From Streptomyces cyaneogriseus subsp. noncyanogenus (GTDB lineage Bacteria > Actinomycetota > Actinomycetes > Streptomycetales > Streptomycetaceae), in the NCBI RefSeq assembly GCF_000931445.1, contig NZ_CP010849.1, positions 2,604,001 to 2,668,000 of the forward strand: 64,000 nucleotides of DNA, read 5' to 3'. A program made the position numbers and the translations under genes. Within the stretch, counting starts at the first letter, position 1. Each line of letters begins with the position of its first letter. Of the stretch, positions 44,985 to 55,043 are shown in pieces. The notes beneath the pieces are model-generated. The model saw only the letters and a list, made by a program, of their open reading frames with translations. It was not told the origin of the DNA and did not search any database.

Positions 44985-46424
44985 GTGTCCGTGACCCACA
45001 CCATCACTGCGCACAGCGGCCGCTCCGGCGGCCCGGCCGCGCCCCCGGTCCTCGGCGGCCTCGGCCTGTTCACGGTTCTGCTCGGCGCGGCCCTGCCCCT
45101 CGTCGACTTCTTCATCGTCAATGTCGCCCTGCCCGCCATCGGCACCGCCCTCTCGGCGAGCGAGGCCGTCCTGGAGCTCGTGGTCGCCGGGTACGGGGTG
45201 TCGTACGCCGTCCTGCTCGTCCTCGGCGGTCGGCTCGGTGACCTGTTCGGCCGGCGGCGGCTCTTCCTGGGCGGCATGGCGGCCTTCGGGCTGACCTCGC
45301 TGGCGTGCGGACTGGCGCCCGACGCCTGGACGCTGGTCGCGGCACGCGTCGCACAGGGCGCGTCGTCCGCCGCGATGCTGCCGCAGGTCCTCGCCACCAT
45401 CCAGGCGACCACGTCCGGCCCCCGGCGCGCGAGGGCCATGGGCCTGTACGGGGCGACGGCCGGCCTGGCGATGGTGGCCGGGCAGGTCCTGGGCGGCGTA
45501 CTGGTGGCCGCGGACCTCGCGGGCACCGGCTGGCGCTCCGTCTTCCTGGTGAACGTGCCGGTGGTGCTGGTGGGCCTGGTGGCCGCCGCCCGCGCGGTGC
45601 CGGAGACCCGCTCCCCGCGCCCGGAGCCGGTCGACGGCCCCGGCACGGTCCTGCTGGCCGCCGCGCTGCTGACGCTGCTGGTGCCGCTGACCGAGGGCCG
45701 GGCGGCGGGCTGGCCGCTGTGGACGTGGCTGTCCCTGGCCGCGTTCTGCCCGATCGCGGTGGCGTTCTACGCCGTGGAGCGGGCGGCGGACCGCAAGGGC
45801 CGTACGCCGCTGGTGCCGCCCAGCCTGTTCGCGCTGCCGTCCTTCCGGCGCGGCCTGCTGCTGATCGTGCCGTTCTCGGCCGGCTTCAGCGGGTTCATGT
45901 TCGTGATCGCGGTGGCGTTGCAGCGGGGCGCGGGCCTCGGCCCGGTCGCCGCGGGGCTGGCGCTGGCCCCGCTGGCGGTGGTGTTCTTCGCCTTCTCGCT
46001 GGCGGGCCCGCGGCTGGTCGCCCGGTACGGGACCCGCGTGGTGCCGGCGGGAGCGGTGCTCCAGGGGGCGGGCCTGGTGCTGATGGCGCTGGCCGCCTGG
46101 CGTTCCTGGCCGGACCTCGGCGTCCTCGCACTGCTGCCCGGCGGCGCGCTCGCGGGCGCCGGCCAGGCGCTCCAGCTCCCGGTGGTCTTCCGGGTCGTCC
46201 TGTCGGAGGTGCCGCCCGCCCGCGCGGGCGTCGGCGGCGGCGTCATGACCACCGTCCAGCAGGCGTCCCTGGCCCTGGGCGTGGCCACCCTCGGCAGCCT
46301 GTTCCTCTCCCTGACCCCCGGCCTCGGCATGCGCGACGCCCTCCTGACGGCCCTGGTCACCCAACTGGCCGCGGTGACCCTGACCTTCCTCCTGAGCCTC
46401 CGCCTGCCCCGCACGGTCTCCTGA
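44985..46424 (+). CDS. MFS efflux transporter, DHA2 type
   Basis: A 479-aa polytopic membrane protein with 14 predicted helices. Helix 1 has LPLVDFFIVNVALPAIGTAL, followed by motif A GGRLGDLFGRRRLFLGG and helix 5 motif GATAGLAMVAGQVLGGVLV. A probable drug exporter. GTG 44985 (or GTG 44991) is the likely start. The frame is open upstream to 44649, but that part translates the XRE remnant and the repeat and is not expected to be protein. There is no Shine-Dalgarno sequence, so a leaderless mRNA is possible. The 210 bp after the stop hold an imperfect hairpin near 46450-46490 and no gene. Confidence 0.85.
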   Translation: MSVTHTITAHSGRSGGPAAPPVLGGLGLFTVLLGAALPLVDFFIVNVALPAIGTALSASEAVLELVVAGYGVSYAVLLVLGGRLGDLFGRRRLFLGGMAAFGLTSLACGLAPDAWTLVAARVAQGASSAAMLPQVLATIQATTSGPRRARAMGLYGATAGLAMVAGQVLGGVLVAADLAGTGWRSVFLVNVPVVLVGLVAAARAVPETRSPRPEPVDGPGTVLLAAALLTLLVPLTEGRAAGWPLWTWLSLAAFCPIAVAFYAVERAADRKGRTPLVPPSLFALPSFRRGLLLIVPFSAGFSGFMFVIAVALQRGAGLGPVAAGLALAPLAVVFFAFSLAGPRLVARYGTRVVPAGAVLQGAGLVLMALAAWRSWPDLGVLALLPGGALAGAGQALQLPVVFRVVLSEVPPARAGVGGGVMTTVQQASLALGVATLGSLFLSLTPGLGMRDALLTALVTQLAAVTLTFLLSLRLPRTVS

Positions 46425-46634
46425 ACGCGCGCCGCGACACAAGAGCCCTCGACGCGGGACCGCTCATCCGGTTCCGCCTCGGGGGCCCATGCGTGTACCC
46501 GAGGGGGGAGCCATGCACCGGCCACCCTGGAAGTCCGGTCCTCACACACCGGTCAAGGGCATGCCCGGCAGCGACCGGTCCGTCTACGACGAGATCCCGC
46601 TTCCGTTTGCCCCTCGTCCGTCAGCCACGCGGTC

Positions 46635-47165
46635 TCAGCCAACCTGCTCGAAGACCATCGACCACCAGCTGTCCGGCTGCGCGAACGCGTACCGGTCTCG
46701 GGCCCGGAGGTATTCGACGAGCTTGTCCGTGTACGGGCCGCGATCCTGGGGCGCGGCCTGCTCCAAGTGCTTAGTGCGCAACACGAAGCGGTACAGGAAC
46801 TCGACGAAGTCGCCGAGGGTCCGGTTGACGATCTCGGCGCGTGGCTCCTCGTCGAAGGACATGAGGATCACGTAGCCGCGCTCCATGTCGAGGCAGTAGC
46901 GCATCGAGGGGTCGTCGGTGGGGCCGCCCAGCACGAGGATGTGTGTCTTCTCGCCACCCGCGGCCACCGGCACCACAGTGAAGGGATCGGGCCCCTCCTC
47001 GGCGGTATCGAGGGTGAACAGGACATCGACGAACTTGGGCAGACCGACGTCACACAGCATCTCGGCGTCGGACTCGGACAGGCCGCGCTCCTCGGCGATG
47101 GGACGGGCCAACGTGACCACGCGTTCCGCGCCGAACAGCTCCGTCATCTCCTCATGGGTCGCCAT
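46635..47165 (-). CDS. SUKH-4-like immunity protein
   Basis: A 176-aa protein with the layout of SUKH-4 family toxin-immunity proteins: an N-terminal helix pair, LCDVGLPKFVDVLFTLDT, a central beta core (THILVLGGPTDDPSMRYCLDM, RGYVILMSFDEEPRAEIVN) and the closing TLGDFVEFLYRF helix. It is expected to neutralise a nuclease toxin in the cytoplasm. It is the last gene of the toxin locus, 47 bp after the other SUKH gene. ATG 47165, AGGGG 5 bp upstream. Confidence 0.75.
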   Translation of the reverse strand: MATHEEMTELFGAERVVTLARPIAEERGLSESDAEMLCDVGLPKFVDVLFTLDTAEEGPDPFTVVPVAAGGEKTHILVLGGPTDDPSMRYCLDMERGYVILMSFDEEPRAEIVNRTLGDFVEFLYRFVLRTKHLEQAAPQDRGPYTDKLVEYLRARDRYAFAQPDSWWSMVFEQVG

Positions 47166-47212
47166 GCGTCCCCTTTCCCTTCGTTCGCGCCCTCGTCCGG
47201 CCGCGTCGGCGT

Positions 47213-47761
47213 TCAGTCGGCGAGACCAGCCCTCCGCAGCAGCTTCAGCCAGTCGTCATGCTCCACCATCTCATCGTCGACCAATGCCAGCCGTGCGTAC
47301 TCCGAAGTGGCCAGCCGCTCCAGGAAGAATGCCTCCAACCCCTGCGCCAGTTGCTCGAAGTGCTCCGCCTCGAACCACTCGCGGTGCTCCACCGGAATGC
47401 CGAGGACGCCGCCGCCCATGCGGTCGAGGAAGACCGGCGTTCCGTGGATCATCCCGATGCAGAACAGCTTCTCCGGGGACAGCGGCAGCGGGGAGCCGTC
47501 CACAGGCTCGCAGTAGTACTGGTGCTCTTCGGCCTCCTCCAAGCCGAAGAGCTGCACGGACGGGCCGCAGTCCGCACCGTCCAGTACACGGCAGAATTCC
47601 AGGAACTCCCTCGGCACCCCGTCGGCCTCTGCGGCGGCCGCGGTCTCGTCGTCGATCGCGCCGCCGAGCAGATACCGGTACAAATCCGGGCTCTCCGCCT
47701 GAGCTGACCGCAGGGCCTCCACCGTCACGCGCAGACGGGACCCCGAGCTCGCGCTAGTCAT
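47213..47761 (-). CDS. SMI1/KNR4 (SUKH) family immunity protein
   Basis: A 182-aa acidic protein with the SUKH core (GVPREFLEFCRVLDGADCGP, VQLFGLEEAEEHQYYCEPVD, KLFCIGMIHGTPVFLDRMGG). Its ATG overlaps the last 8 bases of the HNH toxin gene, so toxin and immunity are translated together, as expected for a cognate pair. A second, different SUKH-type gene follows. Confidence 0.75.
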   Translation of the reverse strand: MTSASSGSRLRVTVEALRSAQAESPDLYRYLLGGAIDDETAAAAEADGVPREFLEFCRVLDGADCGPSVQLFGLEEAEEHQYYCEPVDGSPLPLSPEKLFCIGMIHGTPVFLDRMGGGVLGIPVEHREWFEAEHFEQLAQGLEAFFLERLATSEYARLALVDDEMVEHDDWLKLLRRAGLAD

Positions 47762-48563
47762 CTGGCCACCACTTGATGTCGATTCTGATCGGGTTGCCGT
47801 CCGGAAGATCCTTGATCTGCGGGCGTATCTGCCGGGTACCGATCTCGTAGTTCGTCGTCCGGTCGAGCATCCGTAGGTTACGCCACGCGTCCGGTCCGCC
47901 GGTCTGGAGTTCGTTGACGTGGTCGGGCTCCATCCTGCGCGCAGCCTGCGCGGCCGCCTCGGCGAACTCGGGGTCGTCCTTGTGGTTTCTGCGGATCAAG
48001 TTCTCCAGCGCGCCCTTGTAGTCCGCAGTGATCTTCGGATCGCGGTAGTCCTTGGTTTTGCCCTTGAACTTGAAGAGCTGACCCTCCTCGCCAAGACGCT
48101 GAAGAGCTTTCGCCTTCCGCTCGAAGCCGTGCCGCGTCATGCCGGGCTTCCACTCCAGAGTGACGGTGTGGGGTTCCTTCGTCGTATCCGGCCGGTCCTT
48201 GCCGATCCCACCACCGTCGCGGACCGCGTCCTGGGCACGGGAACGGTTGACGATGCTGTTCAGCATGGTCTCCAGCGCCTTGTCGTTGCGCTGGTGGTTC
48301 TCGCCCATGACCCGCACGCCCCTGGACACGTCGTGCAGGTGCTTGTGCAACTGGTCCTCGGCCTTCTCGATGGCCTGGAGAATCCTTTCCGCCCCGCCCT
48401 CGACGGCCGCCGCCATGGTGCCGCGACCCCGTGTCCGGTCCAGTCCGGCGCGGCTGCGGCGCAGGTGAGGACGGGCGCCGGACTCCTGTTCGTCGGCCTG
48501 GGAGGTGATCCGGTCGGCCAGCCGGTCGTGCAGGTCCTTGTCGTTGCGTATGGTGTCGCTCAC
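47754..48563 (-). CDS. HNH-type nuclease toxin (C-terminal part of a polymorphic toxin)
   Basis: A 269-aa protein. The N-terminal two thirds are helical and charged (LHKHLHDVSRGVRVMGENHQ), like a linker/pretoxin. The C-terminal 100 residues look like an HNH/Endo VII-type nuclease: ARRMEPDHVNELQTGGPDAW, then NLRMLDRTTNYEIGTR, with Asp-His and Asn as likely metal/catalytic residues. The start GTG 48563 overlaps the stop of the upstream WXG100-like gene (GTGA). Normally these domains occur in one long protein; here the toxin is a separate, coupled ORF. The target is probably DNA or RNA; type VII secretion is inferred from the partner. Confidence 0.75.
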   Translation of the reverse strand: MSDTIRNDKDLHDRLADRITSQADEQESGARPHLRRSRAGLDRTRGRGTMAAAVEGGAERILQAIEKAEDQLHKHLHDVSRGVRVMGENHQRNDKALETMLNSIVNRSRAQDAVRDGGGIGKDRPDTTKEPHTVTLEWKPGMTRHGFERKAKALQRLGEEGQLFKFKGKTKDYRDPKITADYKGALENLIRRNHKDDPEFAEAAAQAARRMEPDHVNELQTGGPDAWRNLRMLDRTTNYEIGTRQIRPQIKDLPDGNPIRIDIKWWPDD

Positions 48564-49246
48564 GCGCCGCCTCCCCGCCCGGTGAGCGTCCCGCCGACGG
48601 CATCCAGACCGTCGGAGAGGCCCTCGCCGCCCGCGCGCAGGGTTTTTCCGGGGCTGTAGCCGTCCTGCACACCGACGGCATTGGCGCCAACCTGGATCAC
48701 GAGGTCGGCAGCCATGCCGCCGAGTGCGGAGAAGACCGGGCCGGTGGCTACGGCCATGAGCTCCTCGACCAGGAGGTGCTCCGCTTCCTTCAACAGCCGC
48801 CGGACCACAACGCGCGTAGCCTGGGTGGCGCCCAGCGCACCGATTTCGGAGAGCCCGAGTGTGAACGGCGCGGCTGCCTGGGCGGCGATGATCTCCGCGG
48901 CGAGGATGCCCAGCTGGACGATGGCCGCCACCTTCGCGCCGGCCACCGCGGTGGCCGCGCCGTCCAGGGCCATCGCGCCGAGATCGGCGGCCTCGGCGAG
49001 GCGTTCCAGATGGATGTCGCTGACCTTGCCCCAGTGCTGCTCGAAGGCCACGGTTGCCAGGCCCTCGTTGTTCTCGAGGAACTCGCGGACGACGCTCTTC
49101 GTCGCGTCCCTGCCGTCCCGCACCTGGGAGGCAAAGGAGCGCAGGCCATCCGCCATGTCGCGGTAGTCGTCCTCGTCGACGTTGGGCCACTCGACACCGA
49201 TGAGGTCCAGTACCCAGGCCGCCTCGTCGGGCAGCACAACCCCCAT
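48560..49246 (-). CDS. WXG100-like N-terminal domain protein of a type VII-type toxin
   Basis: A 228-aa protein resembling the N-terminal domain of actinobacterial type VII secreted toxins (CpnT-like): VEWPNVDEDDYRDMADGLRS near residue 20, a central helical hairpin containing FEQHWGKVSDIHLERLAEAA and hydrophobic helices (KVAAIVQLGILAAEIIAAQA) in the second half. It ends in a Gly-rich linker (GGTLTGRGGGA), exactly where a toxin domain would be fused in a one-piece protein. The next ORF (HNH nuclease) starts in the same 4 bases as its stop. The two presumably form one secreted complex. Confidence 0.75.
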   Translation of the reverse strand: MGVVLPDEAAWVLDLIGVEWPNVDEDDYRDMADGLRSFASQVRDGRDATKSVVREFLENNEGLATVAFEQHWGKVSDIHLERLAEAADLGAMALDGAATAVAGAKVAAIVQLGILAAEIIAAQAAAPFTLGLSEIGALGATQATRVVVRRLLKEAEHLLVEELMAVATGPVFSALGGMAADLVIQVGANAVGVQDGYSPGKTLRAGGEGLSDGLDAVGGTLTGRGGGA

Positions 49247-49400
49247 CCCCGTTCCCCCTCCGTCTTGGCAGGACTACGTCGGGTCGTCCATACGAAGACC
49301 GAACGTTACTACGAATGGGGGATGGTCAACGCGGTACAGAGGGGGCAAGCCCCGTTGCCGGTGCGGGAGATGACCGGCTGCGGATTTCGTAGACCGCGGA

Positions 49401-49871
49401 TCAACGGTGACGGAAGGAACCCCCCAGGCGGGGGATGTCCCGGCCGCCCAAACCGGAGTGCCGCCAGGGTCCCGTGTGTTGCCCAGTGCCTGGAGAGGCG
49501 GGTGCGTTCGCTATCGGCCGCGGCACGTCCTGTCCGACATCCTCACACCAGTCCTCGGCGCGGCGTTCTCGCTGCCATGCGTCGAAGCCTTCACCGGCCT
49601 CGCGGGCTTCCTCGGCGGAGCGTTTCTCGCCCGAACGACGGACCTCGGCAGCACCCGTGAACAAAGCGGCCGTGTACTCCGGGTCTGTGAAAGCCTCCTG
49701 CGCCGTGAGGTCACCGCGCAGGACCGCGGTGGCCATCTCCCTCAGCTTGGGGTCGGAACCGGCGCTCAGGCTCCGCAGCGTACGGTGCAGGCTACGGGCC
49801 CGGTCCTCGTCTTTCGCGACGTCCATAAGATCCGCTGGACCCACCTCGCGCCCCTCCCGCATGCGTACCAC
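49401..49871 (-). CDS. hypothetical protein upstream of the toxin locus
   Basis: A 156-aa charged, mainly helical protein (KDEDRARSLHRTLRSLSAGS, LREMATAVLRGDLTAQEAF, EKRSAEEAREAGEGFDAWQR). The family is not recognised. GTG 49871 was chosen because AGAGGAAG lies 6-7 bp upstream; an in-frame ATG at 49913 has no spacing from its AAGG. It lies 154 bp upstream of the WXG100-like gene on the same strand and may be an accessory of the toxin unit. The upstream region (cgaatattgtccaa near 49896-49910) may be the promoter. Confidence 0.6.
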   Translation of the reverse strand: MVRMREGREVGPADLMDVAKDEDRARSLHRTLRSLSAGSDPKLREMATAVLRGDLTAQEAFTDPEYTAALFTGAAEVRRSGEKRSAEEAREAGEGFDAWQRERRAEDWCEDVGQDVPRPIANAPASPGTGQHTGPWRHSGLGGRDIPRLGGSFRHR

Positions 49872-50050
49872 CCCGTCTCTTCCTCTGCACCGGTCGCGAA
49901 TATTGTCCAACATCCTTGCGGGCCTTGGAAGTCGGGGAAGAAGGCTGGAGATCGACGCGGGACCGGCACGCGCCCTGGGGCCTGCGCTACGTGCGGCACG
50001 TCCTGATGGACTGGCGTCCGAGGAGATACAGGCGCCGAGGACCAACGCCG

Positions 50051-50095
50051 AACGCCGGGCGGGCCGACCCGGTGGTGGTCGGCCCGTCCGGCGTT
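50051..50095. terminator. terminator of glyS
   Basis: 19-bp arms (AACGCCGGGCGGGCCGACC and its near-perfect complement, one mismatch) with a 7-nt loop, 45 bp after the glyS stop codon. A very stable hairpin without a T-run. Confidence 0.85.
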
Positions 50096-50139
50096 AGAAA
50101 GCGGGGCGGGAGCCGGGGGACGCGCCCCCGGCGGAGGGG

Positions 50140-51522
<1,383 letters not shown>

Positions 51523-51681
51523 GGTGCTCTCTTCATTACGACGACGGGCGTTGAAGCGAGACGCTTCAGAGCGAATGCCTCAGGGTACCGGCGGGCACTC
51601 CCCCTCAATCAAATCGGTGCCGGGTAAGGGGCGCAGCTCGGGGCCCCCGCCGGGCCGCCCGGGGGCCCTCCAGGCGGTTTG

Positions 51682-51719
51682 TTGACAACCGTTTCCATAT
51701 TTGATGAAAATGAGTGTCA
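51682..51719 (+). promoter_or_regulatory. promoter and Zur box of the zinc uptake operon
   Basis: TTGACA (51682-51687), 18 bp, GAAAAT (51706-51711) makes a -35/-10 pair. The Zur box TGAAAATGAGTGTCA (51705-51719) overlaps the -10 and agrees with the TGAAAATGATTTTCA consensus at 12 of 15 positions. The predicted transcription start falls on or next to the A of ATG 51719, implying a leaderless znuA mRNA silenced by zinc-bound Zur. The zur gene is the last of the same cluster. Confidence 0.75.
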
Positions 51720-52744
51720 TGAACGTACGACGACACCGCATATCCGGGATACCGGGGATCGCGCTCGCGGCGACCGCCGCGCTCGGCCTCGGCACCCTGA
51801 CCGCCTGCTCCTCCGACACCGCGGCAGCGGGCAACACGGACAAGTTCGACGTCGTCGCGTCGTTCTACCCCATGGCCTTCCTCGCCGAGCAGATCGGCGG
51901 CGACCACGTGAAGGTCACCAGCCTCACCGAGCCCGGCCAGGAGCCGCACGACCTGGAGATCAGCGCCAAGCAGACCGCGCAGCTCCAGGAGTCCGACGCG
52001 GCGCTCTACCTCAAGGGCCTCCAGCCCTCCGTCGACGAGGCGATCACCCAGTCCGGGATCGAGACGAAGATCGACGCCGCCTCGCTCACCTCGCTGGAGG
52101 AGCACGGCACCGAGGTCGGCGAGCACGCCGGCGAGCATGCCGGGGAACACTCCGACGAGCACGCGGACGAGCACGCCGGGGACCACGCCGACGAGCACGG
52201 CCACAGCCACGAGGGCGAGGGCGGCAAGGACCCCCACATCTGGCTGGACCCGGTGAAGTACGCCGAGGTCGCCGAGGGGGTCGGCAAGGCCTTCGAGAAG
52301 GCCGACCCGGACCACGCCGCCGACTACAGGAAGAACACCGAGGCCCTGGTGAAGCGGCTCGGCGAGCTGAACACGAAGTTCGAGACCGGGCTGAAGAACA
52401 CCGGCACCAAGGTCTTCATCACCACCCACGCCGCCTTCGGCTACCTCGCCGAGCGCTACGGCCTGACCGAGGAGGCCATCAGCGGCCTCGACCCCGACTC
52501 CGAGCCCAGCGGCGCCCGCGTGAAGGACCTTGCGACAATGGCGAAGGCCGACGGCGTCTCGACCGTCTTCTACGAGACGCTCGTCAGCGACAAGACCGCG
52601 AAGACCCTCGCCAAGGACGCGCGACTGGAGACGGACGTCCTCGACCCGATCGAGGGCATCACCGACAAGTCCCGCGGCGACGACTACTTCCAGGTCATGG
52701 AAGCCAACCTCAAGGCCCTCCAGCAGGCCCTGGGAGCCAAGTGA
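51719..52744 (+). CDS. znuA: zinc ABC transporter substrate-binding lipoprotein
   Basis: Cell-surface zinc-capturing lipoprotein of 341 aa. The signal peptide ends in the lipobox LTAC (Cys near residue 30). The cluster A-I fold has metal ligands in EPHDLEIS (His near 77), KDPHIWLDP and THAAFGYLAERYG. Between them is a long flexible His/Glu/Asp-rich loop (about residues 128-170, repeated EHAGEHAGEHSDEHADEH), typical of zinc-specific proteins. ATG 51719 was preferred over TTG 51701 and the ATGs between because the promoter/Zur box covers that stretch. It is followed by znuC, 20 bp on. Confidence 0.93.
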   Translation: MNVRRHRISGIPGIALAATAALGLGTLTACSSDTAAAGNTDKFDVVASFYPMAFLAEQIGGDHVKVTSLTEPGQEPHDLEISAKQTAQLQESDAALYLKGLQPSVDEAITQSGIETKIDAASLTSLEEHGTEVGEHAGEHAGEHSDEHADEHAGDHADEHGHSHEGEGGKDPHIWLDPVKYAEVAEGVGKAFEKADPDHAADYRKNTEALVKRLGELNTKFETGLKNTGTKVFITTHAAFGYLAERYGLTEEAISGLDPDSEPSGARVKDLATMAKADGVSTVFYETLVSDKTAKTLAKDARLETDVLDPIEGITDKSRGDDYFQVMEANLKALQQALGAK

Positions 52745-52764
52745 TCGACCCATCGGAGGGCGGC

Positions 52765-53541
52765 ATGAGCGAGCCCACAGAGCCCGTCATATCCCTGCGC
52801 GGCGTCCGCGCCGAGCTGGGTTCGCGCCCGGTCCTGCGCGGCATCGACCTCACCGTGCGCCGCGGCGAGGTCGTCGCGCTGCTCGGCGCGAACGGCTCGG
52901 GCAAGTCGACCGCCGTGCGCAGCGTCATCGGCCAGGTGCCCGTCAGCGCCGGGCGGATCGAGCTGTTCGGCACGGAGCGGCGCCGCTTCCGCGACTGGGC
53001 GCGCGTGGGATACGTCCCGCAGCGCACCACGGCCGCGGGCGGCGTGCCCGCGACGGTGACGGAGGTGGTCTCCTCCGGGCGGCTGTCCCGCTCCCGCTTC
53101 GGGGTGTTCCGCAAGGCCGACCGCGAGGCCGTCCACCGCGCCCTGGACCTGGTCGGCATGGCCGACCGGGCCAAGGACTCGGTCAACGCCCTGTCCGGCG
53201 GCCAGCACCAGCGCGTGCTCATCGCCCGCGCGCTCGCCGCAAGCCCCGAGCTGCTGATCATGGACGAGCCGATGGCCGGGGTCGACCTGGCCAGCCAGGA
53301 GGTGCTGGCGGCGACGCTGCGCGAGCAGGTGTCGCAGGGTGCCACCGTCCTGCTGGTCCTGCACGAGCTGGGCCCGCTGGAGCCGCTGATCGACCGGGCG
53401 GTCGTCCTGCGCGACGGCTGCGTGCTGCACGACGGCCCGCCCCCGAAGGCGGTCGGCCAGCACGCGCTGCCCGGCCACGACCACGTCCACCCGCACGCAC
53501 CGGCGGGCGCCGAACCGGTCCGCACCGGACTGCTGAGCTGA
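52765..53541 (+). CDS. znuC: zinc ABC transporter ATP-binding protein
   Basis: A 258-aa ABC ATPase. Walker A ALLGANGSGKST, Q-loop region VGYVPQRTT, signature ALSGGQHQR, Walker B LLIMDEPMAGVD, and switch His in LLVLHELG. The C-terminus has a His-rich tail (GQHALPGHDHVHPHAP). ATG 52765 has GGAGGG 5 bp upstream. Energises zinc import with the membrane protein encoded next. Confidence 0.95.
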   Translation: MSEPTEPVISLRGVRAELGSRPVLRGIDLTVRRGEVVALLGANGSGKSTAVRSVIGQVPVSAGRIELFGTERRRFRDWARVGYVPQRTTAAGGVPATVTEVVSSGRLSRSRFGVFRKADREAVHRALDLVGMADRAKDSVNALSGGQHQRVLIARALAASPELLIMDEPMAGVDLASQEVLAATLREQVSQGATVLLVLHELGPLEPLIDRAVVLRDGCVLHDGPPPKAVGQHALPGHDHVHPHAPAGAEPVRTGLLS

Positions 53542-53552
53542 GAAGCCCCACC

Positions 53553-54455
53553 ATGGAAATCCTGAACTACGCCTTCATGCAGCGGGCGCTGATCGCGGCC
53601 GTGCTGGTCGGCATCACCGCCCCCGCCGTCGGCATCTACCTCGTGCAGCGCCGCCAGGCCCTGATGGGCGACGGCATCGGCCACGTGGCGATGACCGGTG
53701 TCGGCCTCGGCTTCCTGCTCTCCTGGTCCCCGGTGTGGATGGCGACCCTGGTCTCCGTGCTGGGCGCGGTCCTGATGGAGCTGATCCGCTGGTACGGCAA
53801 GACGCGCGGCGACATCGCCCTCGCCATGCTGTTCTACGGCGGCATGGCCGGCGGCGTGATGTTCATCAACCTCGCCCCGACCGGGTCGAACGCCAACCTC
53901 ACCTCGTACCTGTTCGGCTCCCTGTCGACGGTCTCCGAGTCCGACGTGACGGCGATCTGCGCCCTGGCCGCCTTCGTGGTCCTCGTCACCGTGGGCCTGC
54001 GCCGCCAGCTCTTCGCGGTCAGCCAGGACGAGGAGTTCGCGCGGGTCACCGGGCTGCCGGTGCGCGCGCTGAACCTGCTGACGGCGATCACGGCCGCGGT
54101 CACGGTCACCGTCGCCATGCGCGTGGTGGGCCTGCTGCTGGTGTCGGCCCTGATGGTCGTCCCCGTGGCGGCGGCCCAGCAGCTCAGCCGCAGCTTCGCC
54201 GCGACCTTCGCCATCGCCGTCGCGGTCGGCGTGGCCGTGACCCTCGGCGGCACCGTCACGTCGTACTACCAGGACGTGCCGCCCGGCGCGACGATCGTGC
54301 TCCTGACCATCGGCGCGTTCATCGTGCTGACGGCGCTGGCGGCGCCGCTGGCCCGGCGACGCGCGCGGGCGGCGGCCGCCGCGGAGCCCTCCGGCGATCC
54401 GGCGGAGTGCGCGATTCCGGCCAGCCGGGGAGCCGGCGACGGCATCGGCGTCTGA
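53553..54455 (+). CDS. znuB: zinc ABC transporter membrane permease
   Basis: A 300-aa permease of the ABC-3 family with about nine hydrophobic helices (MQRALIAAVLVGITAPAVGI, GLGFLLSWSPVWMATLVSVL, VVGLLLVSALMVVPVAAAQQ). Forms the channel for ZnuAC. ATG 53553 lies 11 bp after the znuC stop; a ribosome-binding site (gagaag) overlaps the end of znuC. The last 35 residues are an Ala/Arg-rich cytoplasmic tail. Confidence 0.94.
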   Translation: MEILNYAFMQRALIAAVLVGITAPAVGIYLVQRRQALMGDGIGHVAMTGVGLGFLLSWSPVWMATLVSVLGAVLMELIRWYGKTRGDIALAMLFYGGMAGGVMFINLAPTGSNANLTSYLFGSLSTVSESDVTAICALAAFVVLVTVGLRRQLFAVSQDEEFARVTGLPVRALNLLTAITAAVTVTVAMRVVGLLLVSALMVVPVAAAQQLSRSFAATFAIAVAVGVAVTLGGTVTSYYQDVPPGATIVLLTIGAFIVLTALAAPLARRRARAAAAAEPSGDPAECAIPASRGAGDGIGV

Positions 54456-54515
54456 CCGCTGTCGGTCCGGGCTGGCACAATGGCCCGGCAAGGAGCAGAC
54501 GTGAGGAGGCAACCG

Positions 54516-54935
54516 GTGACGACCGCTGGACCGCCCGTGAAGGGCCGCGCCACCCGGCAGCGTGCCGCCGTGGCGGCGGCGCTCGCCGAGGTCGACGAGT
54601 TCCGCAGCGCGCAGGAGCTCCACGACATGCTCAAGCACAAGGGCGACTCGGTCGGGCTCACCACGGTCTACCGCACCCTCCAGTCCCTCGCCGACGCCGG
54701 CGAGGTCGACGTGCTGCGCACCGCCGACGGCGAGTCGGTCTACCGCCGCTGCTCCAGCGACGACCACCACCACCATCTGGTGTGCCGCTCCTGCGGCAAG
54801 GCGGTCGAGGTCGAGGGCCCGGCCGTGGAGAAGTGGGCCGAGGCCATCGCCGCCGAGCACGGTTATGTCAACGTGGCGCACACGGTGGAGATCTTCGGCA
54901 CCTGCGCGGAGTGCGCGGCCTCCACCGGCGCCTGA
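54516..54935 (+). CDS. zur: zinc uptake regulator (Fur family)
   Basis: Zinc-dependent repressor of 139 aa, the size of the known S. coelicolor Zur. DNA-binding winged helix in residues 15-65 (RATRQRAAVAAALAEVDEFR, GLTTVYRTLQSLADAGEVDV). The metal/dimer part has SDDHHHHLVCRSCGKAVEV and FGTCAEC, supplying the structural CxxC pairs and His cluster. GTG 54516 was chosen for its AGGAGG at 6 bp; the ATG at 54480 has no such site. It probably shares the znu transcript. Confidence 0.95.
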   Translation: MTTAGPPVKGRATRQRAAVAAALAEVDEFRSAQELHDMLKHKGDSVGLTTVYRTLQSLADAGEVDVLRTADGESVYRRCSSDDHHHHLVCRSCGKAVEVEGPAVEKWAEAIAAEHGYVNVAHTVEIFGTCAECAASTGA

Positions 54936-55043
54936 GCGACGGGCACGGCCCGGCCGCCGCCCTGGCGGGCGCGGACCCGACCCCCTCACCGTGACGGGCG
55001 CGGGCCCATGGCGCGGGCCCGTGGCGCCGCCTACGGGTGCGGG

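Noticed and set aside
46489..46875. 128-codon plus-strand ORF after the MFS gene
   Set aside because: No ribosome-binding site fits, codon bias is absent, and it overlaps the SUKH-4-like gene on the other strand.
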